NCBI GenBank assembly: GCA_018806985.1
Contig: JADANN010000238.1
Coordinates: 17,501-81,500 of the forward strand
Reading direction: 5' to 3'
Length of the DNA: 64,000 bases
From: Angiostrongylus vasorum
Taxonomy: Eukaryota; Nematoda; Chromadorea; Rhabditida; Metastrongylidae
Part shown: positions 32,956 to 44,731 of the stretch, in pieces
Layout of the letters: each line of letters begins with the position of its first letter
How positions within the stretch are numbered: the first letter of the stretch is position 1
Made by a program: the position numbers and the translations under genes
The notes under the pieces: generated by a model
Seen by the model: the letters and a program-made list of their open reading frames with translations, nothing else
Databases searched by the model: none
What the model was told of the DNA's origin: nothing

Positions 32956-33224
32956 TTAATGCCTAACAGCAAACAGTGAAATTTTTTCAACACATAATAG
33001 TTTGCTACAATAAGAAGAAAGTAAAAATGGATCTAAAAATAAGAGTACTGTTGTTCTTTAGCAGTTAAATGCAACAATCTTTTTCTTCCAAAAATTAACG
33101 GTTGAAAATGGAGAAATTCCAATCTTAGCCTTTCACTTCCTCATTTACTGGGCAATTTCAAGTGCCACTTCATGGAGCATTTATAGTTCTCGAGATATAT
33201 AAATCTAGCGTAGGAAAAAAGGGC

Positions 33225-33510
33225 ACGTGTGGCGCAGTGGTCGGAGGCGCGCTGCAACTTACACATGGAATCGATCAAAGAGTCCATTGCCCACCAAGCC
33301 TTCCGTCCCTAAGAGGTCGGCAAATTGGTACCAGACTTGTCTGGGAGGATAACAACGCTGGTTCGATTCATCTGCAGGCCACCGCGAGTCATTGTAAAGG
33401 CCAGATATGCATTCAATCACCTCCAAACAATACTTAGTGAAGTCGAATACATGGCGCATCCTTCAGCGATTGATCAACGCCGAGAGCTTTATCCTTTTTA
33501 TTTTATTCAG
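33225..33510 (+). mobile_element. SINE-A copy, full length
   Basis: The head GTGTGGCGCAGTGGTCGGAG is followed by AATCGATCAAAGAGTCC, TTCCGTCCCTAAGAGGTCGG, CCAGACTTGTCTGGGAGGAT, GGCCACCGCGAGTCATTGTA, AGTGAAGTCGAATACATGG, GATTGATCAACGCCGAGAGC and TTTATCC. Confidence 0.93.
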
Positions 33511-33519
33511 AGCGTAGGA

Positions 33520-35425
33520 AAAACAACTAGAAAGTGCAAGCATTGTTAAAATGGTGAGAACGCAAAGAACACTGACCAAAAAGGCTGTTGTAAGAAGGAT
33601 GGAAAGAAAAACGATTGTACTGTTCTTCCGCCACATCTGCATTCACATCTCTAACAAAATCTACTCAAAGTCTTTTTTCTTTAATGATACCGTAAAAGTG
33701 AGAAAAATCCACTTATGCTCCTCTTTATGACACATCTGTGATTCAGGGCAAAATGCTAACATTGAATACGATTAAATCGGCGACGAACCAACAGTATTTT
33801 TTACAGACATTTGCTTAAGATGAGACATCACCGTATGAATATCCACAAAATGATCAAAATCGAAGCATACTGGGAACAGACAAATAGCTACACTATTATA
33901 CCATATTATTATTATATTATTATTAAATTATACTTTATTATTATTATTACATTATATTATTACATTGTATTGTTACACTGTAGCTACAACACACTAATAC
34001 CTGATCTACACTTTCCTTGCATCACACGGTCCCATGTTTGTTTTCGATGAAAAGAACAAAAAATATCCCGAGTTTCTTTTATGTATTCGCGCTTTTAATG
34101 TCCATGAGCGTTTACACAGGAACTGAAAGAGCTTCGCCTGGAGTACTGAATACCGTTAGTTTGACGACCGGGAAGGCTGGCGATTGGAATTGTCTTGGAT
34201 TTTAAAACGATGTAGATCCAAACAAGCGCGGAGGTCAACTTTATACTCGATAACTACTGAAAATTACTCTTTCAACTGTAGATATTATAGAAGCAATAGC
34301 GCTACTGCTGCTCATTATTTCTTTCCCAAACTGCCTGTGTGCCTGCGTTTATCTCGGAAAAAAAATGAAACGAGAAAAACTGAAGATTCGTTTGCCCAGT
34401 AAATTTAGATTGTCCATGCAGTTATCAATGTTTTGTTCTCGATCCACAGTGGCCTCAATTAATGAAAAAATCTACGAAGAAAAAAGCCGAATGACCTCAG
34501 CAAATGACATGAGAATCATGAAAAGAAACGTCATTGGCATTGATGAAAGGACACAGAGTAGGAGAGAGATAGACAGAGGAATTGATAGGGAGAGAGGAGA
34601 AAAAAGGAGACGATTATGAAGAAGAGCTAGAACGAGAAGTGGAAGGTGAAGAAGAAGATGATGATGATGATTATGAGAAAGGAGGAGAAAAATAACATCA
34701 TGTGCAGTGGTGACTGAATGCGCTCTACTAACGTTTGCATGTTTTGAGCTGACGGGAGGACAGAAACGCTTTCAACATTCATGACATCGCCGACTAGTGT
34801 AAGCATTTCATTGTTTAGAAAATATTGTCAACCCAGAAAAAAAAATTGATAATTTACCTTCCGGTCATTGAGTTATTCATTTCTCTCATTGACTATTTTC
34901 ATCGATAATCTCCGTTGTAATTCGCCTGGAACTTCGCAGAATTCGCTGTTGGAGTATTAAGAGAAATATTCTAGAAAGGATCAAGGAACACTCTCAAAAT
35001 GCTGCGCACTCACAGACGTATAGGTTACAAAAAAAGGAGATTTCTTTTTTCTCATTACCGTTTGTCGACATAAGCGGCTTAAAACGAATGTCATTGCGGA
35101 AATCCAAAATAAAATAAGGCAAGTACAGTAATAAAATAAATTTGGTCTATGAAATCCGTGGTCAGCGTGGGAAAATTTCCGAACCTTGAACATATGAAGT
35201 TCTTGTGGTAATCCAAATCGGTTAGACCCGCTGTTGCCCCACTTCTGGCCTATATTCTGCTTCGAAGTAAATGCATGCATATACATATAAATATATGTAT
35301 ATTTATACATATATACGGACGCGCGTTTATATATACATTAAAATGCAAAGATTCAGACTCCATAAGTCATTTTAAAGCTGGGAGTTTTCTTTTTTTTAGA
35401 AAATGAGCAAAGCGTATTCCCACAA
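33520..35425. other. AT-rich spacer with TTA and GAA tracts
   Basis: ATTATTATATTATTATT repeats lie at 33900-33970 and a GAAGAAGATGATGATGATGA purine tract at 34630-34690. An AT-rich TATACATA tract lies at 35275-35335. The open frames here are compositionally biased and I do not accept them as genes. Confidence 0.6.
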
Positions 35426-35430
35426 GTATT

Positions 35431-35714
35431 CCTCCCAACGGTTCACCGTCTCACCGTGGCTGAGAGGTGTCCTTGGGTGTCGGACTGAGATGTACAGTGA
35501 GGGGATTCGTCCCCCCGACAGGGTCCCCAGCTGGGAAGGAGTCCGGCATTTCCATCAGGAAGCCCAGCTAAGAGTAGACCAATGCTAGTATCCACTACCG
35601 TCCTAATACAAAACTAGTCTCTAAACAGGCAAAACTCCGAAACAAAGGGAATTATACTGAGGTTCGCACAACCAGTAAAGATGGGCCATCGCAGTATCCA
35701 AGTTCTCAAGTATA
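35431..35714 (+). mobile_element. SINE-C copy, internally deleted
   Basis: The 5' part CCTCCCAACGGTTCACCGTC...GACAGGGTCCCCAGC and AGGAAGCCCAGCTAAGAGTA is well preserved. The middle GATCCACAAGG block is missing, and the 3' end CGCACAACCAGTAAAGATGG through TCTCAAGTATAAG remains. Confidence 0.85.
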
Positions 35715-36079
35715 AGCACTAGAAGAGCTCTTGAAACAAAATACTTGATGGCAATTTATTGCAGTGTTAGGAAAATGACAAGAACTTCTGTCATTTTCAA
35801 CCACAATCACTTAGTTGGTAACAAAAAATCTGTTTAGTTACATATTAAGGGCTTTTGATAGCTTTTCAAAAGCGTTTAAAACTAATTTAACTATCCAGAT
35901 ATTGAACTAGAATTGAACTCAATGCAACAAAGCTTACAACCTACGTATTAAAAGCTGCTGGTAACTTTTTCGGAAACGTTTAGAACTAATTTAATTACCT
36001 AGACATCAAACTAGCGCTCTTGTTTTCATGGTGAAAGATTATTAGTCTTAATGATTTAACAAAGCTCTAACGAAACAGA

Positions 36080-36200
36080 GAAAAGCAAAGCAAAGGCCTC
36101 GATTGTTGTGGTGGATAGCACATAAGCCTCGGTAAAGAGAATCGCGGGTTCAAAGCCCAACTGAGGTCCCGAGTTTCGCTCGTATTTCAGCATCCTGTAG
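36080..36200 (+). mobile_element. SINE-B or tRNA-like fragment
   Basis: AAAGGCCTCGATTGTTGTGG then GAGAATCGCGGGTTCAAAGCCC resembles the tRNA-like module at 2760 and 59275, with a good B-box (GGGTTCAAAGCC). The tail TTTCGCTCGTATTTCAGCAT is shared with SINE-B. Confidence 0.6.
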
Positions 36201-36203
36201 TTA

Positions 36204-36647
36204 CTACTTTATTATTGACACTAAACAGCTCGAAACGTTGTTGTGGTTGTAGTTTAAGAAGTTGATCCTCTCTAGTTGACCATAGCAGCTGGGCACTGAG
36301 TTGTTTTGTGGATCGCAGCATGAGTCTATATCTCTCAATACGCCTAGGAAACGATTTGCTATACGTATACAAAAAAGCCGTAAACTGATTGAATTCAAAG
36401 AGCACACAGTGGTTTGAAAACGTGGTTATTCGTGGCGAGCGAGCGACCGAAAATTCAGGAGAGATGAAAAGATGCTGCGAATTGCCTGTCGTGAATGGGT
36501 GCGTGTAGTGGGAGGAAGAAGTGCGAGGGTGTGGTTGTGGTAAGAGGCTGAAGTGACAATGGCGACGACGACAAAACGTCTCGTCACGACCGTTCCATTC
36601 ACACACTCCCTCAACATATTCAATTCTTGAAGCTCTCCGGAATTCAT
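36204..36647 (-). CDS. candidate coding region, unknown
   Basis: Two overlapping minus-strand frames of 139 and 73 codons lie in a locally GC-richer patch. The longer starts MCEWNGRDETFCRRRHC and includes LPQPHPRTSSSHYTHP; the other starts MNSGELQELNMLRECVNG and contains VVTRRFVVVAIVTSA. No family or splice pattern is recognised and the 3' end overlaps a SINE-B fragment. The length exceeds what is usual by chance in this AT-rich DNA, but that is the only support. Confidence 0.2.
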
Positions 36648-36829
36648 CTAGCCGTCAAGTACTGCGTTTAGGGAACAAAATAAAAGCTCAAACAAAGTAA
36701 GTAATTATTATGTCTTAATGAAGTACGTACGGCACTTGCCAAGCGCTTCTCAACACACTCATCTTCTAAAAAATGTGCTCTTTTGAAGATTATTAAGATT
36801 TAGAGCGTTCACACGAATCGGAAGAACAC

Positions 36830-37180
36830 CCATCATTATGTTAACTTTTTATTTGCTGCCCGTTACAATTTTCACGGCAGGGTATTATGTGAAATACAAC
36901 CACAATGATGCTGAGATATTGGCAAAACTCCGGAGCGCAGGTGTCCACGGTGGGGAACGAACACGCTATTACCCTTTCCGAGGGCTAAAGCGTTCACCAC
37001 CACACCATGCGGGTCCTTCGTTTCGCCTGTCTCTCAGCTTGTTCTATCGATCAGTGCCATCAGCAATCACCCGTCAGCGGGATTGTTCTGGGGAGCCCAA
37101 ATCGGCATTGAACCCAGTTAAGCTGAGGCAGTAGGTGAAATCACAATATTAACTTTTTTATTTTCTGCCTACTTGCTATC
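36830..37180 (-). mobile_element. SINE-B copy with second truncated unit
   Basis: Minus-strand order: GTTCAATGCCGATTTGGGCT, AACAATCCCGCTGACGGGTG, GACAGGCGAAACGAAGGACC, the tRNA-like head GCATGGTGTGGTGGTGAACG, B-box-like GCGTGTTCGTTCCCCACC, then CCAATATCTCAGCATCATTG and AAATAAAAAGTTAACATAAT. At 37145-37180 another AAAATAAAAAAGTTAATATT end begins, so the unit is joined to a second truncated one. Confidence 0.85.
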
Positions 37181-39255
37181 TACCAATCGCTATATTTTGT
37201 AAAACCCACACGATTATTAGTAAATAGAAACTATACATTTAATTTTCATTTCCTGCAAACTAACGTAACTGGAGTTTTAATGTTGCAGGAGGAGTCTCTG
37301 ATTGAGTGTGCTTCTAAAGTCTGTAATTAATGGTTTCGTTTCAACTTGCTACGCACCAAATGCAAATTCGTAGAAGACAATAATTATGGACTATTAACAT
37401 TATTTAGGTATTGATCGACATCGACTAAAATTTGGATGGGCCTTTAAATTTTTGTAAAAACCAGATCGCTGGTTTTGTATTCTAAACAGAAGCACTAGAA
37501 GAATAAGAAGCATATCAAAGCTTCGTGGTGTTCCACGGCAACAACAACTATCCGATCCTAACGAAGTCAGGCTAATCTCTTTGTCCTGAATTATAAAAAA
37601 CGTTTTTTTCTACAAGCATTCGAAAGGGATTTATGGATCAACAAAAAAATTCAACACTTCACGTCGTTGTTCGGCGAAAGAGATTTTTAAAAAAAATACC
37701 CAGGAATGAACTTCAATCTGTTGGCCAACCAGTTTTGTTGGTGCAAAAAAAAAGGGTCGGAATATGATCTGTAGAAGCTTCTGAATAAAAGCATCAATTT
37801 TTGAGCCATTAAATTGCCAAATGTAGAATTAACAGTCCGACAAATTATTGCAAATATTGAATCTCAACAAAAGAGCGAGTAAACACGAAAAAAAGTCCAA
37901 AAAGAAGGCCAAAAAAAGCATTAGCCATGTCAGTCGTTTTCGATTGTTCAAAACAAACAAAGGATACTAAATGTACCATGAATGTTCTTTGCGTGACAAG
38001 TCTAAGTAGTCCATGTAACTACGTGGATGGTGCGCGGGTCATTGTTGAGTAGAGGTTTAACTGACCCAAAAAACATTGCGTTTTATCTATACAATGGAAG
38101 CTGTTGTTTCAGACAATGTCTCATTGCCGCTGCTTCACCCGGTTCACTTAAACTTTCCGAATACACATGTATATCTCCGTGAGTTAATCCTGCTCGTCGA
38201 CTTGGCCATAATTTCACCATAAGACGAGCGGAAGTACTTGGAGACACTTTGAGGACGTTTCCAACATATGTGTCTCATTAATGCAACGAAAAGAGACTTA
38301 AATCCTCTTTTCCACGGAATAAGTCGCAGAACTGCATTTAGCTACTCCTTCGCAAGAAACAATAAAAAATTATGCTTTTAGTACAAAAAGTATGACATGA
38401 TGTCGTAAGAGACCATCGAGAAACGGAGACCACTTGTCGATTCTGGAGTGCTACAGGGACGAGTAACTTTATTGGTCTGGGTCTATCGAGTCATCTGCTT
38501 GTTAGAGGATGCGGGGATACAGTTTAGCATTCAAGAAAAGTCCTAAACACTCCATAATTTAGAGAACGATAGTATCCAATTTCATGACAGAAGACCTATC
38601 AGAAGTCAACTAGTTCACCAGGCAAACTTAGGATCAAATTTTTTCGCCCATAGAATTAAGATGTAGGTAAGAGATAGTTACATGATTTGATTAGAATGCA
38701 CCTCATTAGTTGACGAACAATCAGAGAGAGTCAGAAAAGAATTGTAGAAAAGAAGGCTGTAAGGAAAGGTTACTGTAGAAACCAAATGCGGTGGACTGTA
38801 GAAGATTAATGGAAATTCATTTATCACCTATGGCATTTACGTTGATTAAACACAGAGCACGGTGTATCTGAAAAAGATCAAAGATCTGATACACATAAAT
38901 CGTCATCGTTGTGAATACGATAGCAATCTGTCGACTTATTCACAAAATCCGCACTAACGGAGATTTATGGTACCGACAAGCGAGCGAACCACACGTTTCT
39001 GTTCTAAGGGTTGACAACACAACAATCTTTCTAAAAGTGTTTTTCATTTCTTTACTCTTCTGATTTGTTGCATTTTACGCACTACACTGCTTTAAGGTCT
39101 CACAGCACTACAAACACATTAGAAACATCACGTTCCTCCCCCTTTCTCCTCTCACCCCTCTCACACGAAAAGGGTGCTTGTAAGAAACATGTTTCGAACA
39201 GCTACCAGCGTGTGCACAGGAAAGGAGCAGAGGGAGGAGCTCCGGAACTTGGCGC
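37181..39255. other. spacer, no supported gene
   Basis: About 2 kb of AT-rich sequence. I looked for the Penelope reverse transcriptase upstream of the GIY-YIG segment at 39300 and did not find it. A GVLQG-like peptide near 38445 is isolated and not convincing. Confidence 0.5.
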
Positions 39256-39269
39256 GGCAAATAGCCATT

Positions 39270-39837
39270 TTTTAATGGCTACGAAACTTTAGCTCGGGAT
39301 AGGTGTAGAGGAAGCCACAGGCCCATAAACGATAACTCTAGTGACAATAAGGTCCCGTTTATCTTCCCCCTCATTTCAAATGAAGTAAGTGCAGCTACAA
39401 AACGCTGTTTAAGAAGGGCCGGTCTAGAGAATTCGGTAACGATAACTGAAATGCCACCGAGTAATCTAAGACGCCAGCTAGTTCGTAGCCACCTATACGA
39501 CTGTCTATGTGCAACGCAAAATTGTATAATTTGCCGCAATGGTAGAGACGGTGACTGCATGAGTTCAGGCACAGTTTATCTGATCTCTTGTAAAGCGTGC
39601 AGGGGCGAATACGTTGGCGGAACGGGTAGACCACTCTGCGTTCGTATAAAAGAACACCTAGTCGGCATACGTAAACCAAATACTCCACTAGGCACGTGTA
39701 GGACGCAGAGACATAACGGAGAAGATTTTGAATTACCGGTTACGATCCTCGCGCAGAAATCGAGAACACAAGCGCGCAAAGTTCTCGAGGCATTCTTTAT
39801 CAATTCCAAGAATCCGAAAATGAACCGCAGGGGATGA
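39270..39837 (+). pseudogene. Penelope-like GIY-YIG endonuclease domain (partial)
   Basis: The frame is open from at least 39270 to the TGA at 39835. Blocks: FIFPLISNEVSAATKRCLRR (pre-endonuclease linker), PPSNLRRQLVRSHLYDCLC, CIICRNGRDGDC (cysteine cluster), GTVYLISCKACRGEYVGGTG (YLI/YVG are the GIY-YIG pair), RPLCVRIKEHL (catalytic Arg then Glu-His), RTQRHNGEDFELPVTIL, and LEAFFINSKNPKMNRRG at the end. In Penelope-like elements this domain nicks DNA for retrotransposition. The reverse transcriptase that should precede it is missing, so the protein cannot be complete. The domain itself looks undamaged. Confidence 0.85.
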
Positions 39838-40083
39838 ATGCCATTATCACGTGCGATATTGGGCAGTATATAAGCCTGTTATTCTGATGGGATGGGCACA
39901 TTACGATTCCATGTGAACTACTGTGCGGTTGGTCTCCACGTGAAATATTTAGTGGAAGACTCATAGAAAGCGGTGAGGGTGCAAAGGCTCTGTGTTCAAT
40001 GTGATTAAAATCTTGGTTCAGCATTTTCTCTGTTTAGTTATGGAGGCGTTTGACCGTGTAGATCGCAGTCAACTTGACCTTTC

Positions 40084-40125
40084 CAGGTTCTGAGGAAGGC
40101 GAAATCCGCCGAAACGTCAGATTGT
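40084..40125 (+). ncRNA. hammerhead-ribozyme-like motif, best core in the window
   Basis: Core CTGAGGA at 40090-40096, stem II GGCG/CGCC closing an AAATC loop, then GAAAC and GTC at 40116-40118. This gives every conserved hammerhead core base with a very short stem III (C-G), as described for Penelope-associated minimal hammerheads. Stem I pairing (GGTT with AGATT) is weak, which could limit activity of a single copy. Confidence 0.65.
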
Positions 40126-40602
40126 ACGTAAATAAAGAAATAAAATAACACCTCGTGTTTGCTAAACAGAAGCAGAAAGGATTATTCAATCAATGCCGTG
40201 GTTAATAGAAAGTCGGACGTGGGAATCACGTTTAGTATTGGTACAAAGAGCAATGAAGTTTTTTTGATTTTGTGTTTTAGGGTGGACTGTCCCTAGTAAG
40301 TTAGCCTCTTCAACGATATCTTGGATCGCCTCAAAAGAAATCAAGTTCAACCATTTCGATTGTGTTCTGGGACCTAGCCAAGTTGTTAAAGTAAGAAATC
40401 TATTAATAGTTTGCTTAACACGATAACTAATTACAATGAGGTCTTTATCCTCAAGTCATTTGTGCTCATCATCGTTGTGATGAAGACATGAAAAATATTC
40501 AAAATACTGTAAACCAATTGCTAATGACGAAACAACAATGGAGTGATCCCTTTTCATTGTTATTACACATTAAAGGTGTTCTTTTTAAGTTCATTAGGAT
40601 TA

Positions 40603-40654
40603 GACGATAGATTTATAGATTAGATAGATAGATAGATTCGACAGATAGATAGAT

Positions 40655-40685
<31 letters not shown>

Positions 40686-40761
40686 GTAGATAGATAGATT
40701 AGATAGATAGATAGATAGATTAGATAGATAGGTAGATTAGATAGATAGATAGATTAGATAG

Positions 40762-40812
<51 letters not shown>
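40603..40812. repeat. (GATA)n and (GA)n microsatellite
   Basis: GATA units with occasional TTAGATA and GGTA interruptions span about 180 bp, passing into a pure GA run at 40782-40812. Confidence 0.97.
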
Positions 40813-40814
<2 letters not shown>

Positions 40815-40815
<1 letters not shown>

Positions 40816-42360
40816 CGACTTTTGACTGCGACATGTGCACTAAATAGGATTCGGTAAGAAAGTGTAAAACAGAAAACTTCTTTCAGATTGGAATGTATGT
40901 TAATGAAAAACAAGTGAATAATGGACCTCAAATAATGATATGAAATTGGCTCTCGTCTTAGTTATTTAGGAAGTTTTATTATGTTCTTCAGTCCCCCGGG
41001 TCTTCAATTTCCACCTTTAGAGCTCGATCTCTGCAGGTTAATTCTTTGTCACACCAACTCTGAGATGTAAAAGCGAGAAATTAAATAGTTACGGATGGGT
41101 TTATGAAGTGAAAAATGGTCGAATCTGTGAACTGCTGAACATTAGATCTTATGTTGTTCCTTCACTAGCAATTTCGGTACAATTTCAGTATAAGAAAAAA
41201 AATTTTGAAAACTTTACATGGCTTCGGTCGGGTCCATCTGGGTGCAGATCTGAGAACGTGTTTGTTCGGTTCTCTCAAAATTGCAAGGATTATCAAGCAT
41301 CACCAGGATTCAAAGTGTCAACAAGCAGCGAAGCCATTAGGTAGATTTGTCAAGATTGAGTTGAAACTATAAGCAAGTCCTACCTGACTGAAGTTGGCGC
41401 GAGGAAAGGAATTGAAAGAAAGGCTAACACTTGCACGACATAATAACTCAGACTCGGGCTACATAATGGACTTAGTGGGTAATGCATTACGTTGGCTATG
41501 TGCAGCGAGTAGAGAACTGCTAATTAGGAATTGAGGGAGAAGGGTACTCATAAGTTTAATTTTTAAAATGAAGTAAAATAGTTTCGAAAACGAAAATACA
41601 GTTTTTTTATTATGCGAGAATTGCACAACAAATGAAGTTCCTTTGCTGTGACGAGAAGGTGATCACTAGTATACCCGTTAATCGTAGACTAACTCAAACA
41701 AGCACCAGTAATGCCTCCATTCGTCATTGGCGTATGCGCAGCCTCCCAGTTCGTCCCACTTACGCGAAGGAAACGAAGAGAGTTATAACATTTTTGTAAT
41801 GAATCTCTTTACTTTTGCTACATTTAGCGAGGACGGAGCCATAGGTTGCTGGCCGGGATAGGCCGTTGGATAGATTGCTCCACAGTTGGCGTCGCACGTA
41901 CAAATGTTATGCTTCTAGTCAGGTTGAAGGTATGTTGAAGTAATTAGGGAGGCTCCTAAGTCATGATCAGTCTGAAAGCAATAGTTTGATTGTTCCGAAT
42001 GAACTGCTGTAGGCTCTTACTAGCTAAATTTGTATAAAAACCACGTGAGTACAAAGCCATGTGCTACTGAGCATTATTGTATGCATATTTGCCAGATAGA
42101 AAAGGTTCATTAACCGAGTGAGTTTCTGAATTCTTCATGACATTCTGCACTTTTTTTTCACGGGGACAACATAAATAATGGAACGACAGCAAACAATAGC
42201 AAAAATACGAGAGGCGATAGTAATTACAATAATAATAAATAACAGCTGGTGGATTTCGATGTAGCTGAAAAACTTCCAAAGGAAAAATTTTTGGCACATA
42301 TTGTTTGGATAATTACGTAAGGATTCAAAAACAATTCCTAATTTGGACTCGCTAGTAAGA
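40815..42360. other. spacer, no supported gene
   Basis: A frame at 41108-41344 on the plus strand (NFENFTWLRSGPSGCRSEN) has slight coding look but no motif or convincing splice context. Nothing else was recognised. Confidence 0.5.
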
Positions 42361-42364
42361 ACTT

Positions 42365-42500
42365 TATGAGGCGGATAGCGCAGTGGCAGTGTTGTCCGTT
42401 ATCACGAGCATGGTGCTATTTCGATTCTGCTCCTGGCCAACCAAGTCTCTCATCCTTCCGAGGTCGAGAAATTGGTACCGGACTTGTCTGGGAAAAAATC
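42365..42500 (+). mobile_element. SINE-A head fragment
   Basis: GGCGGATAGCGCAGTGGCAG (A-box) and TTTCGATTCTGCTCC (B-box-like) are followed by TCATCCTTCCGAGGTCGAGA and CCGGACTTGTCTGGGA. The copy stops there, and unrelated sequence and an inverted Penelope tail follow. Confidence 0.8.
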
Positions 42501-42559
42501 ACTCTGCAATCTAATTGGGAACGCTCAAACCTGGCTATCTCAGAACTCCAGAGAGAATG

Positions 42560-42660
42560 CGTCGTTTTCTTGTTCAGCAATCGCGAGGTTGTTAAACAGC
42601 GTACATTTACTTCCATAGAAAAACACAATACAATACAACAGCAGCTGACGTCGATCCTGG
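42560..42660 (-). mobile_element. Penelope-tail fragment, inverted
   Basis: On the minus strand: GACGTCAGCTGCTGTTGTAT, then GGAAGTAAATGTACGCTGTT, AACCTCGCGATTGCTGAACA and AGAAAACGACGC. This matches 31988-32090. The hammerhead core is cut off just upstream of the GTC. A 144-codon plus-strand frame (42366-42797) reads through SINE-A, this tail and unknown sequence, and is an artefact of fusion. Confidence 0.72.
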
Positions 42661-42834
42661 GAACTCCAGATAGAATTGCTCAACTAGCATTCTACGACAT
42701 TGAAGATGAAGTGAAAATCCTCAAGCAGCAACAAAAGCCACACTTAAAAACTTGGAAGACATTCGTGTACGATGGATGCGAGGAAACGAACTGGATGTGA
42801 GAACTGCTGGGATCCGCACAGTAGACGTGAAGAC

Positions 42835-44530
42835 GGATCAAATAAAATAAAAAAAACAAGAACTTTGGTATGACAAAAAGGACTGAGATATATTCCTGGC
42901 TATATTACATGATAAAGTTTAACATAGTGTAAAGAAGAGAAGCAGTGTTAAAGAAACTTTTGGCACTTGTATGAATACGGTATAATGCTAAGCATTAGAA
43001 CAGTTGCATAATGTTTTCTAATCGTCTGTATCATTGAAAATGAAAACAATGTGTATTCAGAGAAAATAACACTTCTCTCCAAAAAACATCGTGGATGGGT
43101 GAGATTCTAGCAGAAATCGTAAGCTAGTAGAATTCATGAATTCTGATGAGGATATGGGATTCCGCTAGCAGTTGATGATATGAAAATAATGTCTACGGAT
43201 CGAATCTAACATTTCTTTTTCCTAAACTCTCAGTGTTGACTCTCACACCCAATTCAGCTCTGTGATTGCCAAAAAAATGAGAATCATCGAGAAATCGATG
43301 CTATTGTCGGCCACTTAATTACATATTTAAATTGCGCATTTTAATATTTATATTAAAAAGTCAATTATATTTATTATTTAATTAAATCAATTATTTTAAT
43401 GTAATGCATAATAAGAATATTTATGTAATATGTTTAATTATATTAATTATACATAGATTAAACTGTATATTTTAAAACAACGATGTGTTAATCTGCTGAA
43501 ATTCTCTGCAAGCTTCATTTTGTATCCGAAAGGTTGATAACTCTCATCAAAGGTGTTGAATATCCTCGAACGAATCTACAAGGTGAAAAACCAAATCAGA
43601 TTACATCGATCAGTAATCGCAGTGTTTCTTGAGCAGTGATGGAAGAGAAATTCCTCGAGACGTACGACATATTCGATGGCAGCCGGTGTGGTTAATCCTT
43701 ATGTTCATTCGAATATTACAACATCGGCCGACGAACAGACTCCATAGTACCAAGTATCGCCTAGCCTCGAAAAGCAACATCCAGAAAACAAACCATAGTG
43801 TTTCCTAGGCAAAATGCTTTTATTCTATTGAATTTAATTATTATTATCCCATTGCAAAGAGATTAGACACGCATTTCCATCCATGATGGTCGACGACTTC
43901 ATGCGATGAAGACCTGGCAAAGCCTTAACACGGCTATTGCAAAACTGCGCGCGTAGTCGATTGTGAATTTCTAGGAGACACATTTCGAAAAAAATATATT
44001 ATTTTAGTTTCTCACTCTCGATTCGTGAACAGATGGTGAACAATGTATGCACTCTAACAGAAGAAAACGGTTTAAGTCTTCACAAATGGCGTGTTTTCTC
44101 GTTTACAGTAATCTGGAGAAGACGTAGTTGTTTAGTCTAAAGATCATCTTCTAAAACAGGAGAAAACTTGACGAACGGATTGCCATTTAAATGCTTCTGG
44201 AATTTTGTGGTAACTTACATCATCCGATGTCGTAGAATTTTTGCTGCTTGTGATTTACACTTCGCTTCAACGTAGATAGCACTCATTTTTTGAGAATCGT
44301 CCTCAAATAGAAATCTATCATAGGAGATTAAAAGCTTCTAACATTTTCAGAAAACTGATCCTATCTTGAGGCGTCAGCTCCAAGTCGGACTCGTATAACT
44401 CTAGCACAGCGGAGCAAATGTTTGTGTGAAATTCAATGGAGTAGAAGGGCGAAGAAAATTCAGCACGCAGCGGAATTTTAAAAAAAGTAGCAACAAAATG
44501 GAGTTAGATGGATACATTTTTATTTTTTGT
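42835..44530. other. AT-rich spacer, no supported gene
   Basis: It includes a very AT-rich stretch at 43315-43480 (ATTATATTTATTATTTAATT style). No repeat family or coding motif was seen. Confidence 0.6.
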
Positions 44531-44536
44531 TAGATT

Positions 44537-44731
44537 TTAACATTGGTGATGGTTTCTTCTAGAATAAAACAACCAAGTGATCAATTTAGTTAAACCAACA
44601 AAAATTTGTTTGTGAAAGAGAAAGGCTAAGATGAAAATTATGATGATGAGTTCGAATGCAGCGTAATGAGCACAGTGGTAAATGGTTTCCTGATAATATC
44701 TCAATATTTCAATAATAAAGTTGTTGGTCAT
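44537..44731 (-). CDS. candidate 64-residue membrane protein
   Basis: A single minus-strand frame starts MTNNFIIEILRYYQETIYHC and has a strong hydrophobic stretch FELIIIIFILAFLFHKQ, ending SRRNHHQC before TAA. The charge pattern fits a one-pass small membrane protein. AT-rich DNA readily gives Ile/Phe-rich frames, and no homologue is recognised, so chance is a real alternative. Confidence 0.25.
   Translation of the reverse strand: MTNNFIIEILRYYQETIYHCAHYAAFELIIIIFILAFLFHKQIFVGLTKLITWLFYSRRNHHQC

Larger units (their letters stand above)
39180..40170 (+). mobile_element. Penelope-like element fragment, copy 1 (endonuclease end and tail)
   Basis: It runs from sequence shared with 45715 (AAACATGTTTCGAACAGC, CTTGGCGCGGCAAATAGCCA) through the GIY-YIG coding part (about 39270-39837) to a 3' tail with the hammerhead-like core at 40090 and the TAAATAAAGAAATAAAATAACACC end. 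The reverse transcriptase is absent, so this is a 5'-truncated copy. Confidence 0.82.

Noticed and set aside
36426..36647. Hydrophobic run VVTRRFVVVAIVTSA as a membrane protein start
   Set aside because: There is no consistent frame, start context or homologue, so it is only included within a low-confidence candidate.
38440..38510. GVLQG-like peptide as a reverse transcriptase or transposase trace
   Set aside because: It is isolated, with no flanking catalytic motifs and stops nearby.
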